Shown one piece after another: positions 18,375 through 26,057 of a stretch of 64,000 nucleotides of DNA (the first letter of the stretch is position 1; each line of letters begins with the position of its first letter). Position numbers and translations under genes: made by a program. The stretch is from assembly GCA_045534785.1 (NCBI GenBank), contig JAZSKJ010000020.1:1-64000 (forward strand), in the 5' to 3' direction. The DNA comes from Colenecus sp045534785. Lineage in GTDB: Bacteria; Bacteroidota; Bacteroidia; Bacteroidales; Bacteroidaceae. The notes below the pieces were generated by a model. The model was not told where the DNA came from and did no database searches. It was given only the letters and a program-made list of their open reading frames with translations.

Positions 18375-19712
18375 TTATTTCTTAGCGTTACGGGCGCGGA
18401 TTATTCCACCTACCCTGTTCTTGGCCAGACGTACCCAGTCAAGCAGCGGACGGCGTGACGGGCATGTACTCTGACAGCAGCCGCACTCAATACAACTCAT
18501 TATCCAGTTCTCCTCGGCGCATTCCCAGTCACTCCGCTCAGATGCAGTTGCAAGCAGATAGGGCTCCAAGCCCATGGGACATGCCTGAACGCATTTGGCG
18601 CAACGTATGCAGTTACGCTCCTCACGGCGGATGGCATCGGCCTCGGGAATCATCAGTATGCCGGATGTTCCCTTTACAACCGGAGCGGTATCATCCAGAA
18701 GCGGACGACCCATCATGGGACCGCCTGAGATGAGTTTACCTGTATCCTCAGGCATACCGCCTGCATACTCTATCAGCTGGCTGACTGGAGTTCCCATGCG
18801 GACCTTGAGGTTGCACGGATTCTTGAGTCCCTTGCCTGTTACGGTAACAATGCGTTCAAAAAGAGGCTTGTTCTTCATCACGGCCTCATAGATGGCAAAT
18901 ACGGTTCCCACGTTCTGAACCACGCAGCCCACATTGGCAGGCAGTGCGGGAGGAGGCGGGACTTGACGGCCTGTAACGGCTTCTATCAGCTGTTTTTCAC
19001 CACCCTGCGGATATTTCATCTTAAGAGGCATCACCTCTATTCCGCTTACCATCGATGTCTTGGAGAGCAGCAGCGATATAGCATCGGGCTTGTTTGACTC
19101 AATGCCTATAACGGCACGGTCAATTCCCAGCACCTTGAGTATGATCTTTATACCTATTATAATCTCATCGGGATGTTCGAGCATCAGCCTGTGGTCTGCA
19201 GTAAGATAAGGCTCGCACTCCACGGCATTGATGATGAGTGTGTCAATTGTACACTCCTTGGGAGGACACAGTTTGACGTGTGTGGGGAAACAGGCACCGC
19301 CCATTCCAACTATGCCTGCGTTCTTGAGGCACTCTATTATCTCCTCGCGTGACTTGTTGCACTGAAGCACAAGCTTGTCTGAACGGTCTATCGACGGTTC
19401 CCACTCATCACCTTCTACATCAATGAATATAGCGGGTTTCCTCAGGCCGCTGGCATCAATCACGCTGTCTATCTTAGCCACCTTGCCCGATACCGATGAG
19501 TGTATCGACGCCGACATGAAACCGCCGGGCTCGGCGATACGTGTTCCTACGCGTACAACTGCGCCCTTCTCAACACAAGGCACTGCGGGAGCGCCTATAT
19601 GCTGGGACAGCGGGAACACGGCCTGCTTAGGCAGAGCCAGAGTCTCTATCTTGCGGTCAGCAGTAAGCTTATTAGGCTCGGGGTGGACACCTCCTATCTT
19701 GAAAGTATTCAT
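18375..19712 (-). CDS. rnfC: Rnf complex NADH/ferredoxin-binding subunit RnfC
   Basis: About 445 residues from the ATG at 19712, which begins the family N-terminus MNTFKIGGVHPEPNK; an earlier in-frame ATG inside rnfB is rejected because it adds a low-complexity stretch. The NADH/FMN-binding fold has GIVGMGGACFPTHVKL and LIINAVECEPYLTADHRLM. Two [4Fe-4S] motifs follow near the C-terminus (CIRCAKCVQACPMGL and CIECGCCQSTCPSRRPL). The long C-terminal repeat tail of proteobacterial RnfC is absent. The start overlaps the rnfB stop by 4 bp. Confidence 0.95.
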   Translation of the reverse strand: MNTFKIGGVHPEPNKLTADRKIETLALPKQAVFPLSQHIGAPAVPCVEKGAVVRVGTRIAEPGGFMSASIHSSVSGKVAKIDSVIDASGLRKPAIFIDVEGDEWEPSIDRSDKLVLQCNKSREEIIECLKNAGIVGMGGACFPTHVKLCPPKECTIDTLIINAVECEPYLTADHRLMLEHPDEIIIGIKIILKVLGIDRAVIGIESNKPDAISLLLSKTSMVSGIEVMPLKMKYPQGGEKQLIEAVTGRQVPPPPALPANVGCVVQNVGTVFAIYEAVMKNKPLFERIVTVTGKGLKNPCNLKVRMGTPVSQLIEYAGGMPEDTGKLISGGPMMGRPLLDDTAPVVKGTSGILMIPEADAIRREERNCIRCAKCVQACPMGLEPYLLATASERSDWECAEENWIMSCIECGCCQSTCPSRRPLLDWVRLAKNRVGGIIRARNAKK

Positions 19713-20623
19713 ATCTGGTCTGCTGTATTTTGTTCTACTGTTTTTTGTGGAGCCTGCTCTACTGGAGCCTGCTCTGACGGAGCGGGAGCTGGAGCCGCCT
19801 CCTTCTTGGGCGGGAAGTTCACAGCCATGATTGTATGCTGCGGACATTCGTCAACGCACTTGCGGCACAGACGGCACTTCTCAAAGTCAATATATGCCAG
19901 GTTGTTCTCAAGTGTGATAGCCTCAAACGGGCACGCCTTGACGCACTTGCCGCAACCGATGCAGGCAACATTGCAAGCCTTCTTGGCTACAGGACCCTTA
20001 TCCTTGTTTACGCAACTTACATAGACCCGGCGGTTAAGCTTGTTCTTGTTTCGCAGTTCTATTATCATGCGGGGGCAAGCCTTGGCACAGGCACCGCAAG
20101 CGGTACATTTGTCCTGGTCAACTACCGGCAGACCGGTCTCGGGGTCCATACTGATGGCATCAAACTTACATGCCTTCACGCAGTCTCCGCATCCCAGACA
20201 ACCAAAAAAGCATCCGGTAGCGCCACCGTTCATCAGAGCTGCTGCAGCACAACTCTGAGCACCATCATATACACGTGTGCGGGGACGGTTTTCACATGAA
20301 CCGGAGCAACGCACCACAGCCACCTTTTCTACTCCAACCTCAACCGCATGACCAGTTATGGCTGCGATCTGTTGCATTACCTCACTCTTGCATACCGAAC
20401 ATTTGAGCCCGTCCATAGACTCGCTCTTTACGCAGGCCTCCGCAAAAGCGGCACAACCGGGGAAACCGCAGCCTCCGCAATTGGCACCTGGCAGCAATTC
20501 GGTGATCTGCCCCACTCTGGGGTCTTCCTCAACCTTGAATTTTCTTGACACGGCATAGAGCACCAGGCCCAATACCAATCCCGTCAATCCCAATACAAGG
20601 ACAGCTGTCAAAATAAACGACAT
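19709..20623 (-). CDS. rnfB: Rnf complex polyferredoxin subunit RnfB
   Basis: A 304-residue membrane-anchored iron-sulfur protein. An N-terminal helix (4-26) precedes the Fe-S domain with CGGCGFPGCAAFAEAC and a later conserved Cys. Several ferredoxin motifs follow: CFFGCLGCGDCVKAC, CTACGACAKACP, CIGCGKCVKACP and CRLCRKCVDECP. The last 35 or so residues are a Pro/Ala/Glu-rich tail without Cys. It is 2 bp after the RseC-like gene and overlaps rnfC. It accepts electrons from reduced ferredoxin. Confidence 0.95.
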   Translation of the reverse strand: MSFILTAVLVLGLTGLVLGLVLYAVSRKFKVEEDPRVGQITELLPGANCGGCGFPGCAAFAEACVKSESMDGLKCSVCKSEVMQQIAAITGHAVEVGVEKVAVVRCSGSCENRPRTRVYDGAQSCAAAALMNGGATGCFFGCLGCGDCVKACKFDAISMDPETGLPVVDQDKCTACGACAKACPRMIIELRNKNKLNRRVYVSCVNKDKGPVAKKACNVACIGCGKCVKACPFEAITLENNLAYIDFEKCRLCRKCVDECPQHTIMAVNFPPKKEAAPAPAPSEQAPVEQAPQKTVEQNTADQI

Positions 20624-20625
20624 AT

Positions 20626-21039
20626 CTAAACTATAATTCTGAATCCAAAGTCCTTCTTTATCCTGCCCCGACAGAGAAACAGCACAATATAATAAGGTAT
20701 AAGTACCCCTATCGATGCAACTGCGGCCATCTGCTCGCTGCCTGTCACCCTCATGGCGGCAATCAATGCCGACAGCAACAGCAATAGAGGCAACCCGAAT
20801 GCCAGCAGAACGGCAGTCATTCCCATACGCTCCGCGGCAACCACAGTCACCTCCTGTCCAACAGACAGGTTCTCCGCACCACTCATGTCAACCTCCACCA
20901 GTTTCTCTTTTGATTCGGCTGCACGGCAAATCCTGCTTGCCTGACAACCCGAGCAGGCCGATGCCTGCAATATACGCACGGTAACCCTCTGACCGTCAAT
21001 GGAGTTTACAACCCCCTCATGCCTGATTTCCGCGCTCAT
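20626..21039 (-). CDS. RseC/MucC-like (SoxR-reducing system) protein
   Basis: About 137 residues. The N-terminal domain reads IRHEGVVNSIDGQRVTVRI, with a Cys cluster SACSGCQASRIC, then two transmembrane helices (TAVLLAFGLPLLLLLSALIAAM and MAAVASIGVLIPYYIVLFLC). RseC-family proteins accompany Rnf/Rsx complexes and are thought to help assemble or regulate them. The start at 21039 is preferred over the in-frame ATG at 21081 because a perfect -7 box (21068-21075) would place the transcript start between the two. It is the first gene of the long rnf unit. Confidence 0.85.
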   Translation of the reverse strand: MSAEIRHEGVVNSIDGQRVTVRILQASACSGCQASRICRAAESKEKLVEVDMSGAENLSVGQEVTVVAAERMGMTAVLLAFGLPLLLLLSALIAAMRVTGSEQMAAVASIGVLIPYYIVLFLCRGRIKKDFGFRIIV

Positions 21040-21067
21040 ATTGCCCTTCGGTCCGTTTTTAATCTTA

Positions 21068-21075
21068 CAAATGTA
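21068..21075 (-). promoter_or_regulatory. -7 box TACATTTG heading the rnf operon
   Basis: TACATTTG on the minus strand matches TAnnTTTG and ends 28 nt before the preferred RseC start. No well-spaced TTG -33 element is seen. It is the only candidate promoter I find for the ten-gene unit down to 11264. Confidence 0.5.
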
Positions 21076-21145
21076 ACTCATTTCTGCGTTTTGAAACGAA
21101 TCAATTTGACATTTTTATTAGAATTATTTAAAAAGTGCTGATTGA

Positions 21146-21175
21146 TTGCAGATTCACACATTTTTACTACCTTTG
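21146..21175 (+). promoter_or_regulatory. Promoter of rpsP: TTG-N19-TACCTTTG
   Basis: TTG at 21146-21148 and TACCTTTG at 21168-21175 are separated by 19 nt, the canonical Bacteroidota housekeeping arrangement. The leader to the ATG at 21238 is roughly 55 nt. This is the clearest two-element promoter in the window. Confidence 0.8.
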
Positions 21176-21237
21176 CGCCGCCTTTACGAGATAAAGGCTG
21201 TTCAAATCATTTATAAATTCAATAAAAACAACAACTT

Positions 21238-21816
21238 ATGGCAGCAAAAATCAGATTGCAGAGAAGAGGCCACAAAGGTTATGCCTTCTATTCAATCGTA
21301 ATTGCAGACTCCAGAGCTCCACGTGATGGAAAGTTTATTGAGAAGATTGGTACCTACAATCCTAACACCAATCCCGCTACAGTAGATTTGAATTTCGAAA
21401 GAGCCCTGTACTGGGTTAACGTAGGCGCACAGCCCACTGACACCGCACGTAACATCCTTTCACGCGAGGGTGTGTATCTTATGAAGCACCTCCAGGGTGG
21501 CGTTAAGAAAGGCGCTTTCGACGAGGCAGCAGCTCAGGCCAAATTCGATGCCTGGAAGCAGGCTAAGGAGAGCGCTCTCAAGGCTATCACCGTTAAGGAT
21601 GAGCAGGCCAAGCGCGAGCTGAACAAGGCTAAACTGGAAGCAGAGAAGAAGGTTAACGAGGCTATCGCCGAGAAGGTTGCCACCAAGAAGGCTGAGGCTA
21701 AGGCAGCAGCTGAGGCAGCAGCCGCAGAGGCAGCAGCTGAGGAGGCAGCAGCCGAAGCTACCGAGGCTCCTGCCGAGGAGGCTCCCGCAGCTGAGGAGGC
21801 ACCCGCTGAGGCATAA
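21238..21816 (+). CDS. rpsP: 30S ribosomal protein S16
   Basis: A 192-residue S16. The first 80 or so residues are the ribosomal domain (AAKIRLQRRGHKGYAFYSIVIADSRAPRDG, then KIGTYNPNTNPA). The remainder is a Lys/Ala/Glu-rich helical stretch passing into an Ala/Glu/Pro tail, giving more than double the length of E. coli S16; such tails are usual in Bacteroidota. Codon use is strongly biased. It has its own promoter and a strong terminator immediately after the stop, so it is monocistronic here. Confidence 0.96.
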   Translation: MAAKIRLQRRGHKGYAFYSIVIADSRAPRDGKFIEKIGTYNPNTNPATVDLNFERALYWVNVGAQPTDTARNILSREGVYLMKHLQGGVKKGAFDEAAAQAKFDAWKQAKESALKAITVKDEQAKRELNKAKLEAEKKVNEAIAEKVATKKAEAKAAAEAAAAEAAAEEAAAEATEAPAEEAPAAEEAPAEA

Positions 21817-21834
21817 ACCTCTTACTCAAATCAA

Positions 21835-21873
21835 AAAAGAACACATTGGGGACTGTCTCCAATGTGTTCTTTT
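21835..21873. terminator. Intrinsic terminator after rpsP
   Basis: A perfect 15-bp stem (21835-21849 with 21859-21873) and 9-nt loop end in TTTT. The A-rich left arm lets it act on both strands. Confidence 0.9.
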
Positions 21874-21877
21874 AATA

Positions 21878-21885
21878 TATATTTG
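21878..21885 (+). promoter_or_regulatory. -7 box TATATTTG for the PTS IIC-like gene
   Basis: A perfect TAnnTTTG starts only 5 bp after the rpsP terminator and ends 8 nt before the ATG at 21894. A start point a few bases after the box would leave almost no 5' leader. Confidence 0.65.
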
Positions 21886-21893
21886 CACCCGTT

Positions 21894-22952
21894 ATGGGAA
21901 AGTTTAAGGCATTTCTTGAAAAGAAGGATATTGTAATATCCGGTAAGAGGTACGGAGTAGACGCTCTGGGAGCTATGGCGCAGGGATTGTTTGCGTCACT
22001 GCTCATTGGTACGATCATTGCTACAATAGGTGAGCAGGCCGGTATCCAATGGCTTGTCGATGTAGGCGGCTTTGCCAAAAGTATGGCCGGTCCGGCAATG
22101 GCGGCATCAATCGCATATGCTTTGGGAACGCCCAATCTGGTACTGTTCTCGATGCTGGCCGTAGGCGCTGCAGCCAACAAGTTGGGCGGAGCCGGTGGCC
22201 CGCTCGCAGTCTATGTTGTAACCATATTCGCATCTGAATTCGGAAAAGCAGTCTCCAAGGAGACTAAAATCGATATTCTTGTAACTCCGCTGGTTACAAT
22301 CGCTGTCGGCATAGGCCTTTCATACTGGTGGGCTCCGGCAATAGGCTCGGCCGCAAGCAGCCTGGGTCACGTCATCATGTGGGCCACATCCAAGCAGCCG
22401 TTCCTGATGGGTATATTGGTATCGGTCATTGTGGGTATGGCACTCACACTCCCCATAAGTTCAGCAGCAATATGCGCTGCATTGAGCCTGACAGGTCTTG
22501 CAGGCGGTGCCGCACTTGCAGGTTGCTGTGCCCAAATGGTAGGATTCGCAGTATTGAGTTTCCGCGAGAACCGCTGGAACGGAATAATTTCCCAGGGATT
22601 AGGAACTAGTATGCTCCAAATGGGCAACATAGTCAAGAATCCCAGGATATGGATAGCCCCCATTCTTGTATCCGCCATTACAGGTCCCATGGCTACATGC
22701 CTGTTCAAGATTGAGATGAACGGACCGGCCATAGCATCCGGTATGGGAACCTGCGGTCTGGTAGGCCCTATCGGAGTTTATACCGGTTGGTCTCAGGAAA
22801 TAGTCGAGGGAACACGCATGGCCGTTTCAGGTGCCGATTGGACAGCACTGATAGCCGTGAGCATCGTACTCCCGGCTATCCTGACAATGATTATCGGCCC
22901 CACCCTTCGCAGGATGGGCTGGATCAAGGACGGTGACCTCAAACTGGACTAG
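21894..22952 (+). CDS. PTS IIC-like membrane permease (PTS_EIIC_2 family), orphan
   Basis: A 352-residue membrane protein with about nine or ten hydrophobic segments rich in Gly/Ala (LFASLLIGTIIATIG, PAMAASIAYALG, MGILVSVIVGMALTLPISSAAICAAL). The pattern, including FKIEMNGPAIASGMGTCGLVGPIG, matches the predicted PTS IIC-like proteins (PF13303) found as single genes in Bacteroidales. No IIA, IIB, HPr or EI gene is nearby, so phosphotransferase activity is doubtful and it may be an uptake or exchange permease of unknown substrate. It ends 3 bp from the convergent DUF4380 gene with no terminator visible between them. Confidence 0.8.
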   Translation: MGKFKAFLEKKDIVISGKRYGVDALGAMAQGLFASLLIGTIIATIGEQAGIQWLVDVGGFAKSMAGPAMAASIAYALGTPNLVLFSMLAVGAAANKLGGAGGPLAVYVVTIFASEFGKAVSKETKIDILVTPLVTIAVGIGLSYWWAPAIGSAASSLGHVIMWATSKQPFLMGILVSVIVGMALTLPISSAAICAALSLTGLAGGAALAGCCAQMVGFAVLSFRENRWNGIISQGLGTSMLQMGNIVKNPRIWIAPILVSAITGPMATCLFKIEMNGPAIASGMGTCGLVGPIGVYTGWSQEIVEGTRMAVSGADWTALIAVSIVLPAILTMIIGPTLRRMGWIKDGDLKLD

Positions 22953-22955
22953 TCC

Positions 22956-23870
22956 TTACTTGATTGTTTTGCGCACCAGGTCAAGGAGCGATTTTGACGG
23001 GGTTGCCTTATCCTTGAGAGGGATCAGGTACCAGTCCACAGTCCAGGTCAGGCTCTCGCCGGGAGCAAGACTCTTGTACTCTCCCTGACTTTCCAGTTCT
23101 ATATAAGTCTTGCCCTGATTTACATAAACCTGTATCTCGGCCTCATCGGGAGCGGGCTGTGAGGGATTGATATCATCGAACTTCTTTATCATGAGCAGGC
23201 CGTTTGCGGCATAAGCCAGCCAGCCCTTGCCGTCAGCATTGATCTTGCGGTTCTGGGCGCCTGTCTCAAAATTGTACCACGATGCGCCGGCCTCACCCTT
23301 GAACGGGATAAGGTTTGCGGGGGTGATGCTCTCAACCGGAGTGTCAAAGAATATCAGGCCTTCCTCATCGGACACAACGCGTGAAATCTCCCACGGAGCC
23401 ACCTTACGGGTCTCTTCACCTTTGTTTATGATTGTATACGCTATGCGGATGAACTTGCCTTTGGGATCGGGCGAATACTGCTTGCGTATCTGGAACGGCA
23501 GTTTGCGGGCCACCTGGCTTGTGAGCAGAAGTGACTTGCTGTTCTTGCCGAGTATAGGCTGCGCCTCACTTGACTCATCGGTATAGGCGCTGCGGTCAAA
23601 CTCTGTTACAGGAGGCCAGTTCCACTCTTTCTGGGGGCTGGTCCAGAATGTACTGCCGTACTGGTTCTGCATACGCAGTTTGGAGAGCATCTCGGTCTCA
23701 TCATACTTGTATGAAAGAATCTTGCCACCTTCCTTGGCGCTTACCGTCATAGTCACGTTACCGGCCTTGATCTCAAAACCTTCCTCTGCGTTACCGCTTA
23801 CCGTCTGTGCTTTTACCGCACCTGATATTACCACAGCCATTACTGCTGCAATTATTCCGTTAGTTCTCAT
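22956..23870 (-). CDS. Secreted DUF4380 protein
   Basis: About 304 residues from the ATG at 23870, which opens a signal peptide (MRTNGIIAAVMAVVISGAVKAQ); an upstream in-frame ATG at 23939 lies inside a large palindrome and is rejected. The mature part is beta-rich with EIKAGNVTMTVSAKEGGKILSYKYDETEML and TFWTSPQKEWNWPPV, as in DUF4380, whose fold resembles galactose mutarotase. Members lie near carbohydrate genes in Bacteroidota, so a role in binding or modifying sugars outside the cell is plausible but unproven. A -7 box (23885-23892) precedes it. Confidence 0.8.
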   Translation of the reverse strand: MRTNGIIAAVMAVVISGAVKAQTVSGNAEEGFEIKAGNVTMTVSAKEGGKILSYKYDETEMLSKLRMQNQYGSTFWTSPQKEWNWPPVTEFDRSAYTDESSEAQPILGKNSKSLLLTSQVARKLPFQIRKQYSPDPKGKFIRIAYTIINKGEETRKVAPWEISRVVSDEEGLIFFDTPVESITPANLIPFKGEAGASWYNFETGAQNRKINADGKGWLAYAANGLLMIKKFDDINPSQPAPDEAEIQVYVNQGKTYIELESQGEYKSLAPGESLTWTVDWYLIPLKDKATPSKSLLDLVRKTIK

Positions 23871-23884
23871 ATAGCACTTTTTTG

Positions 23885-23892
23885 CAAATATA
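23885..23892 (-). promoter_or_regulatory. -7 box TATATTTG for the DUF4380 gene
   Basis: TATATTTG on the minus strand ends 14 nt before the start at 23870 and lies directly beside the 34-bp inverted repeat (23895-23979), which would occupy the usual -33 region. Confidence 0.55.
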
Positions 23893-23894
23893 CC

Positions 23895-23979
23895 AAAACA
23901 GTACAAAAGGGGACAGACCCCAATTGTACTATTTTTCAAAAATGATACAATTGGGGTCTGTCCCCTTTTGTACTGTTTT
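23895..23979. repeat. Perfect 34-bp inverted repeat with GGGGACAGACCCC core
   Basis: Arms 23895-23928 and 23946-23979 are perfect reverse complements. The 17-nt loop itself holds ATTTTT-C-AAAAAT, so nearly the whole 85 bp can fold into one long hairpin. Each arm also holds a small palindrome GGGG-ACAGA-CCCC. It begins right after the stop of the P1B ATPase (23983, minus strand) and ends just upstream of the DUF4380 promoter. It can act as a bidirectional terminator; its form also suggests a dispersed REP-like element. Confidence 0.85.
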
Positions 23980-23982
23980 TGC

Positions 23983-25872
23983 TCAGCGGAGGGCGCGCAT
24001 TGCGTTGAGAACTGCCAGGACGGTTACTCCCACATCGGCGAATACCGCCATCCACATGGTTGCAAGGCCCGGTATTGCCAGAAGCAGAACAGCTATTTTT
24101 ATTCCTATGGCAAGCCAGATGTTTTCTTTGGCTATGCGGATGGTACGGCGTGCTATCTTTACTGCGAGCGCTATCTTGGAGGGTTTATCATCCATGAGAA
24201 CTATATCGGCGGCCTCAATAGCTGCGTCCGATCCGAGCGCTCCCATTGCAAAACCGATATCGGCACGGGTAAGTACGGGAGCATCGTTTATACCGTCGCC
24301 CACGAATGCAAGCGTTCCGTCTGCAAGAAGTTTCTCCACCTCCGATACCTTATCGGCCGGAAGCAGCTGGGCACGATACTCATCAACGCCAACCTTCTTA
24401 GCCACAGCGGCAGCCACATGTTCCTGGTCGCCGGTAAGCATAACTGTCTTGCTTACACCCGCATCCTTAAGTGAGGCTATTCCAAGAGCCGAATCCTCCT
24501 TGATCCGGTCCGATATCACTATGTGACCTGCGTACTCACCGTCTATGGCCACATGGATGATTGTTCCGTCATGATGGCAGGGACGCCACTCTGCACCAAC
24601 CTTTTCCATCAGCTTGCTGTTGCCCACTGCTACGCGCTTTCCGTTCACCGTAGCCAGTATTCCGTGACCGGCAGTCTCCTCAACATCGGTAATAACACAG
24701 TCATCCTGCTCATTGGGGTATGCATTCCTTAAAGCCATTGCGATAGGATGCGTAGAGTGACGCTCAACATGAGCGGCCAGATGAAGCAGTTCGTTGTCGT
24801 CAATCTCCTGCGGATGTACGGCCGTCACCTCAAACACACCTTCGGTCAAAGTGCCCGTCTTGTCAAAAACTACAGTCTTCAAACCGGCCAGCTTGTCCAA
24901 CAGATTTGAGCCCTTGATAAGGATACCCTTGCGCGAAGCTCCTCCAAGTCCGCCAAAGAAGGTAAGCGGGACCGATATCACCAGTGCGCACGGGCAAGAC
25001 ACAACCAGGAACAGCAGTCCGCGATAAATCCAAGTAGCCCATTCTCCGGTAATCAGGCCCGGGACAACGGCCACAAGTACAGCCAGCCCCACAACGACAG
25101 GAGTATACACACGGGCAAAACGGGTTATGAAACTTTCGCTGCGGCTCTTGCTTTCGGCCGCATTCTCCACAAGGTCCAGGATTCTGGATACTGTGGATTC
25201 GGCGAATGCCTTAGTCGTGAGGACCTTAAGCACTCCGTTCAGGTTTACACATCCCGAAAGGATCTCATCGCCTTTATTTACGCTGCGGGGCATACTCTCG
25301 CCTGTAAGTGCTACAGTATCAAGGCTTGATGTTCCCTCAATAACAACACCGTCCATAGGAACCTTCTCTCCAGGACGTATAATAATCATCTCACCGACCT
25401 TTACCGTATCGGGCGCAACCGCAAGCAGTTTTCCGTTCCGCTCTACATTGGCTGTATCAGGCCGTATGTCCATAAGGTGGGATATGGATTTGCGGCTGCG
25501 GCCCTCGGCCACTTCCTCAAACATCTCGCCTATCTGAAAGAAGAGCATTACAAATACAGCCTCTGCGAACTGCGTCTCGGCTCCGGGCATGAATCCTATT
25601 GCCAGAGCACCGATAGTAGCTATGCTCATAAGGAAATCCTCGCTCAACGCCTCACCTTCAAACAACCCTTCTGCTGCCTCATGCAATGTTTCCCAACCCA
25701 CTATCAGATAAGGAACCAGGAACAGCAGAAGATACTGCCAATCCTGCCAGTCTGTCTTTTTCTCTATCAGCATAGCGGCAACAAGCAGCAATGCTGCAGC
25801 TACTATTTTAATGATGCGTCCGTGGCCTTCCTCTTGCCCGTGTTCATGTTCGTGATGATGTTCGTGTGCCAT
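23983..25872 (-). CDS. Heavy-metal P1B-type ATPase (Zn/Cd/Pb efflux)
   Basis: A 629-residue ATP-driven metal exporter. The N-terminus is His-rich (HEHHHEHEHGQEEGHG) and replaces the usual Cys-containing metal-binding domain. The transmembrane metal site SCPCALVIS, the phosphorylation motif DKTGTLTEG, the HP motif (RHSTHPIA), the hinge VGDGINDAPVL, and a last helix with ADVGVTVLAVLN (the Asp of the P1B-2 class) are all present. Together these point to Zn2+, Cd2+ or Pb2+. No metal-responsive regulator is adjacent, but a palindrome lies upstream (25923-25937). A -7 box is at 25903-25910. Confidence 0.93.
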   Translation of the reverse strand: MAHEHHHEHEHGQEEGHGRIIKIVAAALLLVAAMLIEKKTDWQDWQYLLLFLVPYLIVGWETLHEAAEGLFEGEALSEDFLMSIATIGALAIGFMPGAETQFAEAVFVMLFFQIGEMFEEVAEGRSRKSISHLMDIRPDTANVERNGKLLAVAPDTVKVGEMIIIRPGEKVPMDGVVIEGTSSLDTVALTGESMPRSVNKGDEILSGCVNLNGVLKVLTTKAFAESTVSRILDLVENAAESKSRSESFITRFARVYTPVVVGLAVLVAVVPGLITGEWATWIYRGLLFLVVSCPCALVISVPLTFFGGLGGASRKGILIKGSNLLDKLAGLKTVVFDKTGTLTEGVFEVTAVHPQEIDDNELLHLAAHVERHSTHPIAMALRNAYPNEQDDCVITDVEETAGHGILATVNGKRVAVGNSKLMEKVGAEWRPCHHDGTIIHVAIDGEYAGHIVISDRIKEDSALGIASLKDAGVSKTVMLTGDQEHVAAAVAKKVGVDEYRAQLLPADKVSEVEKLLADGTLAFVGDGINDAPVLTRADIGFAMGALGSDAAIEAADIVLMDDKPSKIALAVKIARRTIRIAKENIWLAIGIKIAVLLLAIPGLATMWMAVFADVGVTVLAVLNAMRALR

Positions 25873-25902
25873 TTTATATGTTGTTTAATTCTTTTTCCGG
25901 TG

Positions 25903-25937
25903 CAAAGTTACCGTCTCCGTAATGCAACCCGGTTGCA
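25903..25937 (-). promoter_or_regulatory. P1B ATPase promoter with upstream 15-bp palindrome
   Basis: The -7 box TAACTTTG is at 25903-25910 (minus strand), 30 nt before the start. A palindrome TGCAACC-C-GGTTGCA (25923-25937) is centred about 20 bp upstream of the box, where an activator or repressor could bind. Identity as an operator is inferred from position only. Confidence 0.5.
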
Positions 25938-26000
25938 AACAATTAATCCTGCAATTACCTTTTTTTATCTATGCAATACTATAATATTTAAATAAATGCT

Positions 26001-26019
26001 TAATTTTGAGCCTCAAAAT
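26001..26019 (+). promoter_or_regulatory. GH10 promoter: -7 box TAATTTTG overlapped by a palindrome
   Basis: TAATTTTG at 26001-26008 lies 49 nt before the GH10 start. It overlaps the palindrome ATTTTGAG-C-CTCAAAAT (26003-26019), which would cover the expected transcription start. Confidence 0.5.
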
Positions 26020-26057
26020 GAAAATCAACAGTTATTAATCATATTCAGATCACATTA

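Noticed and set aside
23895..23979. Terminal inverted repeats of a small transposon.
   Set aside because: The arms are only 17 bp apart, with no target-site duplication or transposase seen, so a hairpin repeat or terminator fits better.
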